A stretch of 64,000 nucleotides of DNA from Glaciimonas sp. PCH181 (GTDB taxonomy: Bacteria > Pseudomonadota > Gammaproteobacteria > Burkholderiales > Burkholderiaceae_D). A program made the position numbers and the translations under genes. Position 1 is the first letter of the stretch. Every line of letters begins with the position of its first letter. Location: contig NZ_PYFP01000001.1 in assembly GCF_003056055.1 (NCBI RefSeq), forward strand, positions 2,232,001-2,296,000, written 5' to 3'. This document shows, in pieces, positions 18,721-26,935 of the stretch. A model generated the notes under the pieces. It searched no databases. It had not been told where the DNA came from and saw nothing but the letters and a program-made list of their open reading frames with translations.

Positions 18721-20544
18721 TTACTGCGGTGCCAGCACAGCGGGTGCACTCATTTGCAGATGTTCAACAACTGGTCCAAGGGCCAGCGCCGGTACGTAGT
18801 TCAATACCCCCACCAGCACGACGATACCGATCAGCAACACCACAAACAACGGGCCGTGGGTAGGCATGGTTCCGGCGTTCGGTTCCAGTCGTTTCTTAGC
18901 GGCAAGCGAACCTGCAATCGCCAGAATCGCGATGATGATGACAAAGCGCCCAAACCACATTGCAATAGCCAGCATGACGTTGTAGAACGGCGTGTTGGCT
19001 GACAAGCCACCGAACGCGCTGCCGTTATTGTTGGCTGCAGAACTAAAGGCATACAGAACCTCAGAGAAGCCATGCGCACCGGGATTAAAAATGCCCGCTA
19101 TCCCCGCAGGCGCCATCAGCGCGATGGCTGTACCGCCAAGCACCAGCAATGGCACCGCCAGAATCGCAATCGCTGTCATTTTCATTTCAAACGATTGAAT
19201 CTTCTTGCCCAGATATTCAGGTGTACGACCGATCATCAAACCTGCAATAAACACGGCCATGATTGCAAACACCAACATCCCGTAAAGACCAGAACCAACA
19301 CCACCAAACACCACTTCGCCCATTTGAATCAATGCCAGCGGAACCATGCCGCCAAGTGCGGTAAATGAATCATGCATGGCGTTGACTGCACCGCAGGAAG
19401 CGGCTGTCGTGATCGCGGCAAATAAGGCCGAAGCACTGATGCCGAAGCGGGTTTCTTTACCTTCCATATTGCCGCCTGACTGCAACAGACTTTGCGCTTG
19501 ATCGATCCCCAATGCACTCAGACCAGGATGCGACTGTTGTTCGGCGATCATGACAACGATAGCCGCTATGACAAAGATCACCGTCATCGCCGCCAGCACC
19601 GCCCAGCCCTGCCGGATATCGCCGACCATGCGACCGAAAACAAAACATAGCGCCGCAGGAATCAGGAAAATCGCCAGCATCTGCATGAAGTTCGCCAGCG
19701 GCGTTGGATTTTCATAAGGATGGGCGGAATTGGCGTTGAAGAAACCGCCACCATTGGTTCCGATCATTTTGATCGCTTCTTGCGATGCGACCGGGCCCAT
19801 AGCCAATGTTTGCGTTGGCGTGGTCAACGTTTCCAAAACTGGACTACCGCTGGCATCTTTGATCGGCTGACCATCAGCATCGACCTTAGGCTGTTGGTAA
19901 GTCAACGATTGCGTCAACGACACATCTTTATAGGAGTCAAAATTCTGAATGACGCCCTGCCCCATCAGCAATATCGAAAAAATCAGCGATAACGGCAATA
20001 ACAGATACAGCGTTGAGCGCGTCATATCGCGCCAGAAATTACCGACCGATTGCGACGAATGACGTGAAAAGCCACGAATCAGCGCAAAGGCGACCGCAAT
20101 CCCGGTAGCGGCAGAAAAGAAGTTTTGCGTAGCCAACGCCAACATTTGCGTCAAATAGCTCATCGTGCTTTCGCCGCTGTAGCCTTGCCAGTTGGTATTG
20201 GTAATGAAACTGACTGCGGTGTTGAAAGACGAATCTGTCGATACATTAGCAAAATGTTGTGGATTCAATGGCAGCCACAATTGCACGCGCTGGATTAAAT
20301 AGGTGACGAGCGCACCTAGCGTGTTGAAAATCATCAACGCCAGCGCATAGCTCTTCCAACTCATTTCATCTTTGGAGGTGATACCGGCGGCGCGATACAG
20401 GCCGTGCTCAAAGCGCGCCATCCAGCCCAGGCCGGGCACACGGTCGTCGCCCGCAATGCTGACTATCCATTTACCTAACGGATAGCTCAGGACCAGCAAA
20501 ACCACTAAAAAGGCGACGAGTAGCAATGTCGATTGGGAAGTCAT
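18721..20544 (-). CDS. kdpA: potassium-transporting ATPase potassium-binding subunit A
   Basis: KdpA is the channel-like, potassium-selective subunit of KdpFABC, related to the SKT transporter family. The 607-residue protein is nearly all membrane helices and has selectivity-filter-type segments such as [56 protein letters not shown] and [14 protein letters not shown]. Its ATG overlaps the kdpF stop by one base (TGATG), so translation is coupled. E. coli KdpA has 557 residues. The extra length lies mainly in a periplasmic loop near residues 210-245 ([21 protein letters not shown]). Confidence 0.96.
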   Translation of the reverse strand: MTSQSTLLLVAFLVVLLVLSYPLGKWIVSIAGDDRVPGLGWMARFEHGLYRAAGITSKDEMSWKSYALALMIFNTLGALVTYLIQRVQLWLPLNPQHFANVSTDSSFNTAVSFITNTNWQGYSGESTMSYLTQMLALATQNFFSAATGIAVAFALIRGFSRHSSQSVGNFWRDMTRSTLYLLLPLSLIFSILLMGQGVIQNFDSYKDVSLTQSLTYQQPKVDADGQPIKDASGSPVLETLTTPTQTLAMGPVASQEAIKMIGTNGGGFFNANSAHPYENPTPLANFMQMLAIFLIPAALCFVFGRMVGDIRQGWAVLAAMTVIFVIAAIVVMIAEQQSHPGLSALGIDQAQSLLQSGGNMEGKETRFGISASALFAAITTAASCGAVNAMHDSFTALGGMVPLALIQMGEVVFGGVGSGLYGMLVFAIMAVFIAGLMIGRTPEYLGKKIQSFEMKMTAIAILAVPLLVLGGTAIALMAPAGIAGIFNPGAHGFSEVLYAFSSAANNNGSAFGGLSANTPFYNVMLAIAMWFGRFVIIIAILAIAGSLAAKKRLEPNAGTMPTHGPLFVVLLIGIVVLVGVLNYVPALALGPVVEHLQMSAPAVLAPQ

Positions 20545-20633
20545 CAGAAATCCTCCGCGTTCAACAATGCCAAGATCAAATACACCAGCAGCGCAATGGT
20601 GACGACTGCACCAAGTATGTAGAACGGGTTCAT
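20544..20633 (-). CDS. kdpF: KdpF stabilising peptide
   Basis: A 29-residue single-helix peptide, [19 protein letters not shown] continuing to LNAEDF. This is the usual size and form of KdpF, which stabilises the KdpFABC complex in the membrane. The ATG at 20633 overlaps the stop of the small upstream ORF (ATGA). GGAGG lies close upstream within that ORF. Its own stop overlaps the kdpA start. Confidence 0.92.
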   Translation of the reverse strand: MNPFYILGAVVTIALLVYLILALLNAEDF

Positions 20634-20737
20634 TTCCGGTCCTCCAGCTTTTTGCAGCCTACTGCCAAGGCCCATGTCACCGCAAAAAATACCAGAATTG
20701 CGGCGACATAAAGTCCGTCCATTAACAATGCCATCAT
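20630..20737 (-). CDS. 35-residue membrane ORF heading the kdp operon
   Basis: An unlisted small ORF with two adjacent ATGs (20737 and 20734). GAGG lies 3 or 6 bases upstream, favouring the second. It encodes about 34-35 residues: a short start ([11 protein letters not shown]), one hydrophobic helix ([16 protein letters not shown]), then a Cys and a charged tail (KKLEDRK). Its TGA overlaps the kdpF ATG as ATGA, and kdpF overlaps kdpA in turn, so a coupled three-gene string is seen directly. I have no name for it. It could be an extra regulatory or assembly subunit of the pump, which is inference from size, topology and coupling. Confidence 0.7.
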   Translation of the reverse strand: MMALLMDGLYVAAILVFFAVTWALAVGCKKLEDRK

Positions 20738-20793
20738 TGTCCTCATACAAGTTGTTTCAACAATGACAGACTACGGAAAAGGAACTAAAAATG

Positions 20794-20834
20794 GTGTAAA
20801 GAGTCTGGAGCGAGGTGTAAACAAAGTGTAAAAA
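20794..20834 (-). promoter_or_regulatory. KdpE operator: three GTGTAAA half-sites
   Basis: On the plus strand GGTGTAAA (20794-20801 region), GGTGTAAA (20814-20821) and AGTGTAAA (20825-20832) form a series. Read on the minus strand, the inner pair gives TTTTTACACTTTGTTTACAC, very like the E. coli kdpFABC KdpE-binding site as I remember it. The inner two are 11 bases apart and the outer is 20 bases away. The series ends about 57 bases before the small ORF that heads kdpFABC. Confidence 0.75.
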
Positions 20835-20879
20835 TTGGCGAAAAATTGCGCTAGAACCAATTTAATTGACCGCTCGTTC

Positions 20880-23800
20880 TTACCTGTTCAGTGCCAACGC
20901 GGCAAGCACATGATCTTCATCCTGGGCCGATTGCGCTACACCACTCTTTCGGGCAAGCCAGCCATCGGAGCGAGAAGTCAGCGCTTTACAGATCCGTTGC
21001 GGCAGCGGCTTTTTATTCATCGTTTGCATGAGTGCGTTTTCCAACAGCACTTTTTGACCCCGATCACGATAGGGATCGATAACGTGTCCCGCCTCAATAG
21101 CATCGAGCTCTTCCGGCGATATCAGATCGACGAGAGCACCAATCAATTTGCGCCGGTCGCTCATTAACTTAGCCCCGTGGGCATCAAAATAGTAGACCGG
21201 CTTTGCGTTAAGGATCAGTGTGGTCAGTTCGCCGCCTCGGTCAATTTGATATGCCGCCAGCGGGCCGCTGCCCTGCTTCAGGGCCGAAAATTTTATCTTC
21301 ACCGGAGTGACATGATTATTTTCTATCCACGGCGAATAGAGAGCGTTAAAGCGTTTGTCTTCGATAAGAGTTTCACTGATATTGTTAATGATTGTGCGCA
21401 GACCTTCCGTGTCAGCCAGGGCCGCCATATTGTCCAATCGCGTGCGCAGTATCGACTCTACCGGCCAGCGGGAGCGACCAGGATTGAGCGCCAACAACAC
21501 ATCCAATTTCTGCATTTCGAGAATCGTAATGCGCGGCTCTGCAATGCTAAGGCCCACGTCTGGATGGCCAGCAGGAAAGGTGATCTTTCTGATCATCTCA
21601 CCCAGATAGTTATCCTCGGCATCCATATTATCGACGCCAACACCGATAGCATTGGTTTGTTCCGGAGCCATGCTGACGAGCTTTCCGGGCGGGCCATCCA
21701 GAAACGCTTTCTCGTACCAGATCCGTTGGTTAATCAATTCCGGACCTAATGCTGCCTCGCGCTGAATCCAGTCGGCGAGAACTACTGTGGGACCACGATT
21801 GCTGCGACCCAGCCGCGCAGGCACATCCTCCAGATCGGTGAGTGCATGCAGTCCTTCATGCAACCACATGTCCTCACGCGTGATCGGCGCCGGCCCGGTC
21901 TCTGACATGAAGTGGACTTTCTTCAATTTTTCTGCATTGATAAAAGTCAGCGTGCGGCCATCGGCTCTGGCGCTTTCTGCATCAAACACAATCTTAAAAA
22001 ATTTTCCTTTATTTGTTTGTTCGGCATAATTGGCGATCACCCGCATCAGCGGCGATCTTTCATATAGGGTTGCCATATATTTTTCAAACTCACGCGCCTC
22101 GGGATGACCAGGATTTTCAAATCTGAAGAGACTTAAAAAAAGATCGAGAAAATCGGGATTCCAATCATTCAGGCCCGGTGTTCCTTTAATTTTTTCCAGA
22201 TAATCGACGACAGGCTTGACACTGAGACGTTGCGCTAATTCGGCTCTGGAAACGCCCGCGCTGCCGCCTGGCAAACCCGCGCTAACTTCCATCCTATTAG
22301 AGGCAGTATTGGTGACAAAAATCGGCCGCGCATCGAGTATTTTTTCACCGGCCAGATTACACTGCACCACACAAAATATGGCGGGATGCACCACTCCTAC
22401 TCGTCCGCCTCCTAGGTCCACCATACGTAAAACGTCCTTGGTGGGCGTCATAAAGTTTAGTTGCTCGCCTTTTAATACGCGCGGTGCCAATGCGGCAAAA
22501 CTGTTGGTGCTGATAAAGGGGCTGAAAGCGACATTATGGGGATCCTGATTTAACATTACCTTGCGAGCATTAGAAACAATATCCTGCGCTAACCCCGGCA
22601 GCGGGATGCTGGCTTCTTTCAGTAGCGCAATATTCGCGGCTTCCCTTGACGACATCCTCTGTGCGCTTTCGAAAAGCTTACTCTCCACTGTCAGCAATGC
22701 CGTTTCGGCAGCCTGACGTATCGCGTTCCAGCTCGCTGAGCCAGCAATTTTGAGCATCCCGCGACGCACAATCCCTTCGGCCAATCCAAACATTAATATC
22801 CCTAATGCATCCTCGCTGATATCGAGTGCACCTTCGATCGCTTCGGTGCCGTTTCCCTTAACCAGGCCGTGCACTATGTCGATCGTTCCTTCCAAAAATG
22901 GCACCAGTTCTTCGATACCACGTAAGTCTCCGCTAAGAATACCTGCGAGTATAAAATGGCCGATAGAAGAACCGATCACATGCTTGCTCAAAGTGTTATA
23001 TAAGACTTCGGTCAGACTCTCGGGAGCGACACCGACCATTTGCAATACTTGAAATTTCAGCAGACTATCGAAGTCGGCATCGTTATAAATGATTCCGCTC
23101 ATGCGCAGACTTTCCCTGACTCTGCTGCGCACCACAGGATGGTCCAACAGATAGGTTTTAAATCCTGTGGCGATTTCCTTTACTTCTTTCTGGACGTCAA
23201 TGATGCGTCCCTTCAGGATCATGTCGCGCAAATTAAGCTGATCTTTTAACTTGAATTCTTCAAACGGCGATAAGTAAAAATGCCGCTGTCTGTAATCGAA
23301 TTGCTCCGAAGGTGGGATAGTCACTAGCTTACGCGTATCAATCTCGACATTCGTGAGACCGTTTCTTTGCATCAGTCGGCGTATTTCCGCATTCTGGCTA
23401 TATTTAGGCGGCTTTTGATACGCCCTCAGGCCGTCATAAAACCAGGCTTGAAGCCTAACGATAAAATCATCCGGACCGGTATAGCGCAACACTTCGGGCG
23501 CTTTCATGCAGTCGCCATAATATTTAATAATGCTTCCCAGCAACGGCAAAATCGAGTCCGGGCCGGGTATCTGAAGCGGCAACATCGATTGCTCCAGCCT
23601 CGGCAAAAAGAGATGTAACCAGTCGCGAACTGCTTCACCCACTAACAATGGCGCGTAACGATGCTCAACCAGTCTGGCGGTCTGGCGCGCACGCGTATCG
23701 CCTGCGTCCAGGTCCAGCATCGGCATCCGCAGGGCGGTCGCCCGATGCAAGGCCGCCAGTACGACAGGCGAGATCGCATTTTTGGATTCATTTGACCAAG

Positions 23801-26117
23801 CGGCATTCAACCCGAGTAAGTCTTCTATCAGCAATTCCAAATTGGCGTTAGCACGCAGAGGTAGTCCATAAGCTGGCCCCTCACGCTGGATGATGGTGGC
23901 GATGGAATGATGTGGGCTGCCAATCGGCCATACCCTATCGAGCATCCAGTCAGACATCATTTTTGAGACGATGGTTTTATAGTCTGCCAACGTCAGCCAT
24001 AGCTCACCGCAAGCGACGGCCTCACTGCGCTGCGGGTAACGGCGGCGGGCGTATTCGGGCAATGACAACACGGCGCTGGATTGATTTCTAAGCGTTTCTA
24101 ACGCCTCCGCTGAGATTGCTGGGAGCACACCGGGCGTCTGCGGAATTATTTGCATGACGACCGTTGAATCGGGCAGGTACGGGCTATTGAATAACACTTT
24201 AGCAAGACCGTCTGCATTCAACCCAATTGCCCCATTGATCGCACTTCCGCTGTACCAGAATTTGCCATACGCAAGGGGAATTTGAGTGGAAGGCAGACGT
24301 AACTGGGCGATCTGCCGATCCTCCAGATCGTCCAGAAGATCCAGCAAGAACATGGCCTGAATATCCGGCATCGAAGGCGGCACCTCAGATAGCGGTTCTG
24401 CATTAAGGTTATTTTTTTGGACCGCTTGCGCGAGGAGTGCCGCCTGATCGATCAAAATATTGTAAGTTTGCCCCGGTTCACGCGTCAGAACTACGGCTAA
24501 CGGCAGTGGTTGTTTATGTTGCGTACAGACTACTTTCAGTAAATTCAACGATGCGAAACCTTCCCGACTAAGCTGCTGCATATCTATCGTTTCGACATTC
24601 AGACGCGTTAGCATTTCACAATAGATCGGCTCACCTCGGCCAACATAATCGATGAATTCGCGGTGGTGATATTTCCCTATGCCTAAATTGATTGCACCGT
24701 CGTGCTCGCCATCGATGTATAAGCGCCAGGCATCGTCGCCCAGCCAGGCCATGATGTCGTGCAATGCCATCGCCATGTCCCGATCAAATACAAAATTATC
24801 GCCCCAAATGCGATTGATTTCTTCAGCGCTCGTCACGTTACGCCAGACGTCATATAGGTTGGTATTCAGGTCCGCGACAGCGCGTTGCGCAGTCTCTCTG
24901 CTGCAATCGTGGACGCCTTCCAGCATCAACACCAATACCGCCTCGTACACCCGCATTTTAGTCAGTGGACGGATGATAAATGGTGCGAGCACAGGCGCTG
25001 CAAAAACTGTCGATGTCAGCTCTGGCAGGATGGGAATTGGATACATCGTTACAGGCATCGCTGTATTCGGGATTTCATTGCCAAGCAGCACCTCATAGGG
25101 CTCTTCCTGTATCCGCATACCCGGTATTCGGACTTGCAATGGGTGCTCGTCACGCTGATTTTCTGTTCTTGAAAGTCCATGTTTCGAGTCGAAGCCACTT
25201 GCAATGTTGCGCCTGCCACGCAGACTGTCCGGAACTTGCGTTGCAGGTATTCCCTTATTTGATACTGCGTTTTTTTTGGCAGAAATATGTGATGAAAAAC
25301 CCCGCGCATCGGCGTCAAAACTATCATCGGAATCATATTCAGAATGGCCAACATCATGATGCACATAATGGTCCAGATAATAGCTAGTCGTGTGGCGTTG
25401 CGCGGACTTGCGCCCCATTGACTGTGGCTGGCGCGATAGTGCATTTTTTCCCTGGGAATCAGGTGTTATTTTTTGCGGCCCGATGGATTTTTTTGGACTT
25501 AACTTAACAGCATCGTCTATTTTTTTGACGGGCTGCGATACGTTGTCCATTGCACGCAATGCCGTCGGCAAGGGCTGTAGCGCACTGACCGGACGTTCAG
25601 TCATGTGCCCGATTGTCGGCTGCCGGGACGCCTTATTTTTTAGGAACTTATTGTTACTGGAATGGAAGCTATGGTTGCGCTGGTATTGCGTCTGAGTCAA
25701 AAGACCTGTTTGCTGCGCACCCGCCGCCGCTCTAATCGATGTATTTGACGCACGGAATGCCGGACGTTTTTGCGGTGTACCCGAAATCGATGGCGCGGCC
25801 CGAGCGGGCACTGGCACCGCCGCCGCTGCTGCTGCCGCCACCACCACCACCGCTGCCGCTGCCGCTGCCCGCGCAACCGCAACCGGTGCCCGCACCCGCA
25901 CCCGCACCACCGACACCCGCGCCGCGGGTGTCGGTGGTGCGGGTGCGGGTGCGGGCGCGGGCGCGGGCAGCGCCACAGAATCTTGGTGGGCACCGTGAAA
26001 TGACGTTTTGAAACCCTCTCTTTTTCGTTGCGTATTGCCAGACTTGCCAGTGATCTCGGACAAGGGACCGTTTATCTGCGCCGGGCGAAACGGCGTCCCT
26101 TCTTTTACACGCGGCAA
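20880..26117 (-). CDS. very large unrecognised protein with HExxH motif, upstream of kdp
   Basis: A frame of 1745 codons with no family I recognise. The start is uncertain: TTG 26117 has only AAGAGA upstream, and the first in-frame ATG comes near residue 168. There is no signal peptide. Residues 1 to about 370 look disordered, with a Pro-Ala/Val-Arg/Ala-Val tract (about 53-110) made by a GC-rich palindromic repeat. Residues 370-1370 look mainly helical, with a Gly/Ile-rich hydrophobic stretch (IGSSIGHFILAGILSGDLRGI, EDALGILMFGLAEGI, about residues 1035-1120) that could contact membranes. The zincin-like motif H1420-EGL-H1424 follows a beta-rich stretch, and a candidate third ligand lies in DNMDAEDNYLGEMI. 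About 320 residues follow. It ends just before the kdp operator. A metallopeptidase effector or toxin is inference. Confidence 0.7.
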   Translation of the reverse strand: MPRVKEGTPFRPAQINGPLSEITGKSGNTQRKREGFKTSFHGAHQDSVALPAPAPAPAPAPPTPAARVSVVRVRVRAPVAVARAAAAAAVVVVAAAAAAAVPVPARAAPSISGTPQKRPAFRASNTSIRAAAGAQQTGLLTQTQYQRNHSFHSSNNKFLKNKASRQPTIGHMTERPVSALQPLPTALRAMDNVSQPVKKIDDAVKLSPKKSIGPQKITPDSQGKNALSRQPQSMGRKSAQRHTTSYYLDHYVHHDVGHSEYDSDDSFDADARGFSSHISAKKNAVSNKGIPATQVPDSLRGRRNIASGFDSKHGLSRTENQRDEHPLQVRIPGMRIQEEPYEVLLGNEIPNTAMPVTMYPIPILPELTSTVFAAPVLAPFIIRPLTKMRVYEAVLVLMLEGVHDCSRETAQRAVADLNTNLYDVWRNVTSAEEINRIWGDNFVFDRDMAMALHDIMAWLGDDAWRLYIDGEHDGAINLGIGKYHHREFIDYVGRGEPIYCEMLTRLNVETIDMQQLSREGFASLNLLKVVCTQHKQPLPLAVVLTREPGQTYNILIDQAALLAQAVQKNNLNAEPLSEVPPSMPDIQAMFLLDLLDDLEDRQIAQLRLPSTQIPLAYGKFWYSGSAINGAIGLNADGLAKVLFNSPYLPDSTVVMQIIPQTPGVLPAISAEALETLRNQSSAVLSLPEYARRRYPQRSEAVACGELWLTLADYKTIVSKMMSDWMLDRVWPIGSPHHSIATIIQREGPAYGLPLRANANLELLIEDLLGLNAAWSNESKNAISPVVLAALHRATALRMPMLDLDAGDTRARQTARLVEHRYAPLLVGEAVRDWLHLFLPRLEQSMLPLQIPGPDSILPLLGSIIKYYGDCMKAPEVLRYTGPDDFIVRLQAWFYDGLRAYQKPPKYSQNAEIRRLMQRNGLTNVEIDTRKLVTIPPSEQFDYRQRHFYLSPFEEFKLKDQLNLRDMILKGRIIDVQKEVKEIATGFKTYLLDHPVVRSRVRESLRMSGIIYNDADFDSLLKFQVLQMVGVAPESLTEVLYNTLSKHVIGSSIGHFILAGILSGDLRGIEELVPFLEGTIDIVHGLVKGNGTEAIEGALDISEDALGILMFGLAEGIVRRGMLKIAGSASWNAIRQAAETALLTVESKLFESAQRMSSREAANIALLKEASIPLPGLAQDIVSNARKVMLNQDPHNVAFSPFISTNSFAALAPRVLKGEQLNFMTPTKDVLRMVDLGGGRVGVVHPAIFCVVQCNLAGEKILDARPIFVTNTASNRMEVSAGLPGGSAGVSRAELAQRLSVKPVVDYLEKIKGTPGLNDWNPDFLDLFLSLFRFENPGHPEAREFEKYMATLYERSPLMRVIANYAEQTNKGKFFKIVFDAESARADGRTLTFINAEKLKKVHFMSETGPAPITREDMWLHEGLHALTDLEDVPARLGRSNRGPTVVLADWIQREAALGPELINQRIWYEKAFLDGPPGKLVSMAPEQTNAIGVGVDNMDAEDNYLGEMIRKITFPAGHPDVGLSIAEPRITILEMQKLDVLLALNPGRSRWPVESILRTRLDNMAALADTEGLRTIINNISETLIEDKRFNALYSPWIENNHVTPVKIKFSALKQGSGPLAAYQIDRGGELTTLILNAKPVYYFDAHGAKLMSDRRKLIGALVDLISPEELDAIEAGHVIDPYRDRGQKVLLENALMQTMNKKPLPQRICKALTSRSDGWLARKSGVAQSAQDEDHVLAALALNR
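25888..25956. repeat. perfect 34-bp inverted repeat with 1-base centre
   Basis: The left arm 25888-25921 and right arm 25923-25956 are exact reverse complements around a single C at 25922. The arms are built from CACCCG/GGGTGCG-type hexamers. It lies inside the N-terminal coding part of the large minus-strand gene and sits in a wider GC-rich simple-sequence tract (about 25795-25975). Such a structure can form a cruciform or a very stable hairpin, and it is also a place where assemblies go wrong. Confidence 0.9.
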
Positions 26118-26935
26118 AATTGTCTCTTACCGGGGAAAAGCCTAAGTTGCCGAATAGCAAATGAAGGTAACAGAACATACATTATTTGGACTCCCTGGAA
26201 GCATCGAGCAAACTGTATATAGGATTTTCAAAAAAGAAACTTTCACATTTTTGTCATCACAGAGCAGGCTTGCTAAATAAACCTTTAACAGATGTCTATT
26301 TTTCTTCAGCAGAGTAAATCATCGACAGACTTAGCTAGGGAGAGCGCAATTTTTTACCCAAAAATCTACCGCAGGAGAAAAAATTTTCCTAGGGAAGTTG
26401 CTCTTGAGAAAATAATTATTATGGCTAAATTTGCATCAAATATTGCCGCCATTCCAATACTTTTTTGCTCATTTTGTGATAGGCTCAATCGCTGCTTGCG
26501 CAAAGGAAAGTATTACGCTTACTGAACCCATGTAAAACACCATGCCCGACTTTATTTTCTTTGAAAATATCACCACATTTTTTTCCAGAGCGGTGCTGTT
26601 GCATGGGCTTTCTACGCATTGCGATCCAGACAACCGACAGCAAGGGACGCAGCATAGCGACACCGCTTTTCGACCTGCTTTTGGATCAAACAATACAAGC
26701 GCATCATCTATAGCTTGCATACTGGCCAGCAACATTATCGCCATGTGCTTTGCTAAAAAACAACGGTGTTTAGGCACGCTTAACTAGGGATTTCCCATGA
26801 TGTATCGCTATACAGTGTTGCCGCCCGTTAAAAGTTTGGGTTTTTGTAGCCGTAAAAATGCTATTGGCGTAATGTTGCATAGCAGAAGCAATCTAATGGA
26901 TCACGCCTTCACGCGCCTGACACGAGAGAGTCGCC
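26118..26935. other. 818-base AT-rich intergenic region
   Basis: Separates the divergent large minus-strand gene and the rpfR-like gene, so it should hold promoters for both. Several short frames occur on both strands, the longest a Cys-rich 102-codon frame on the minus strand at 26469-26777. None has a convincing ribosome-binding site or recognisable product. I see no repeat or RNA gene. Confidence 0.4.

Noticed and set aside
25732..26178. 148-codon frame with a Gly/Ser/Ala-rich tail overlapping the giant gene start
   Set aside because: Openness comes from the hexamer repeat. Kept only as part of the frame-ambiguity finding, not as a gene.
26469..26777. Minus-strand 102-codon Cys-rich frame upstream of the giant gene
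   Set aside because: No ribosome-binding site that I trust, no family resemblance, and overlapping frames on the other strand. It could be a gene but cannot be supported.
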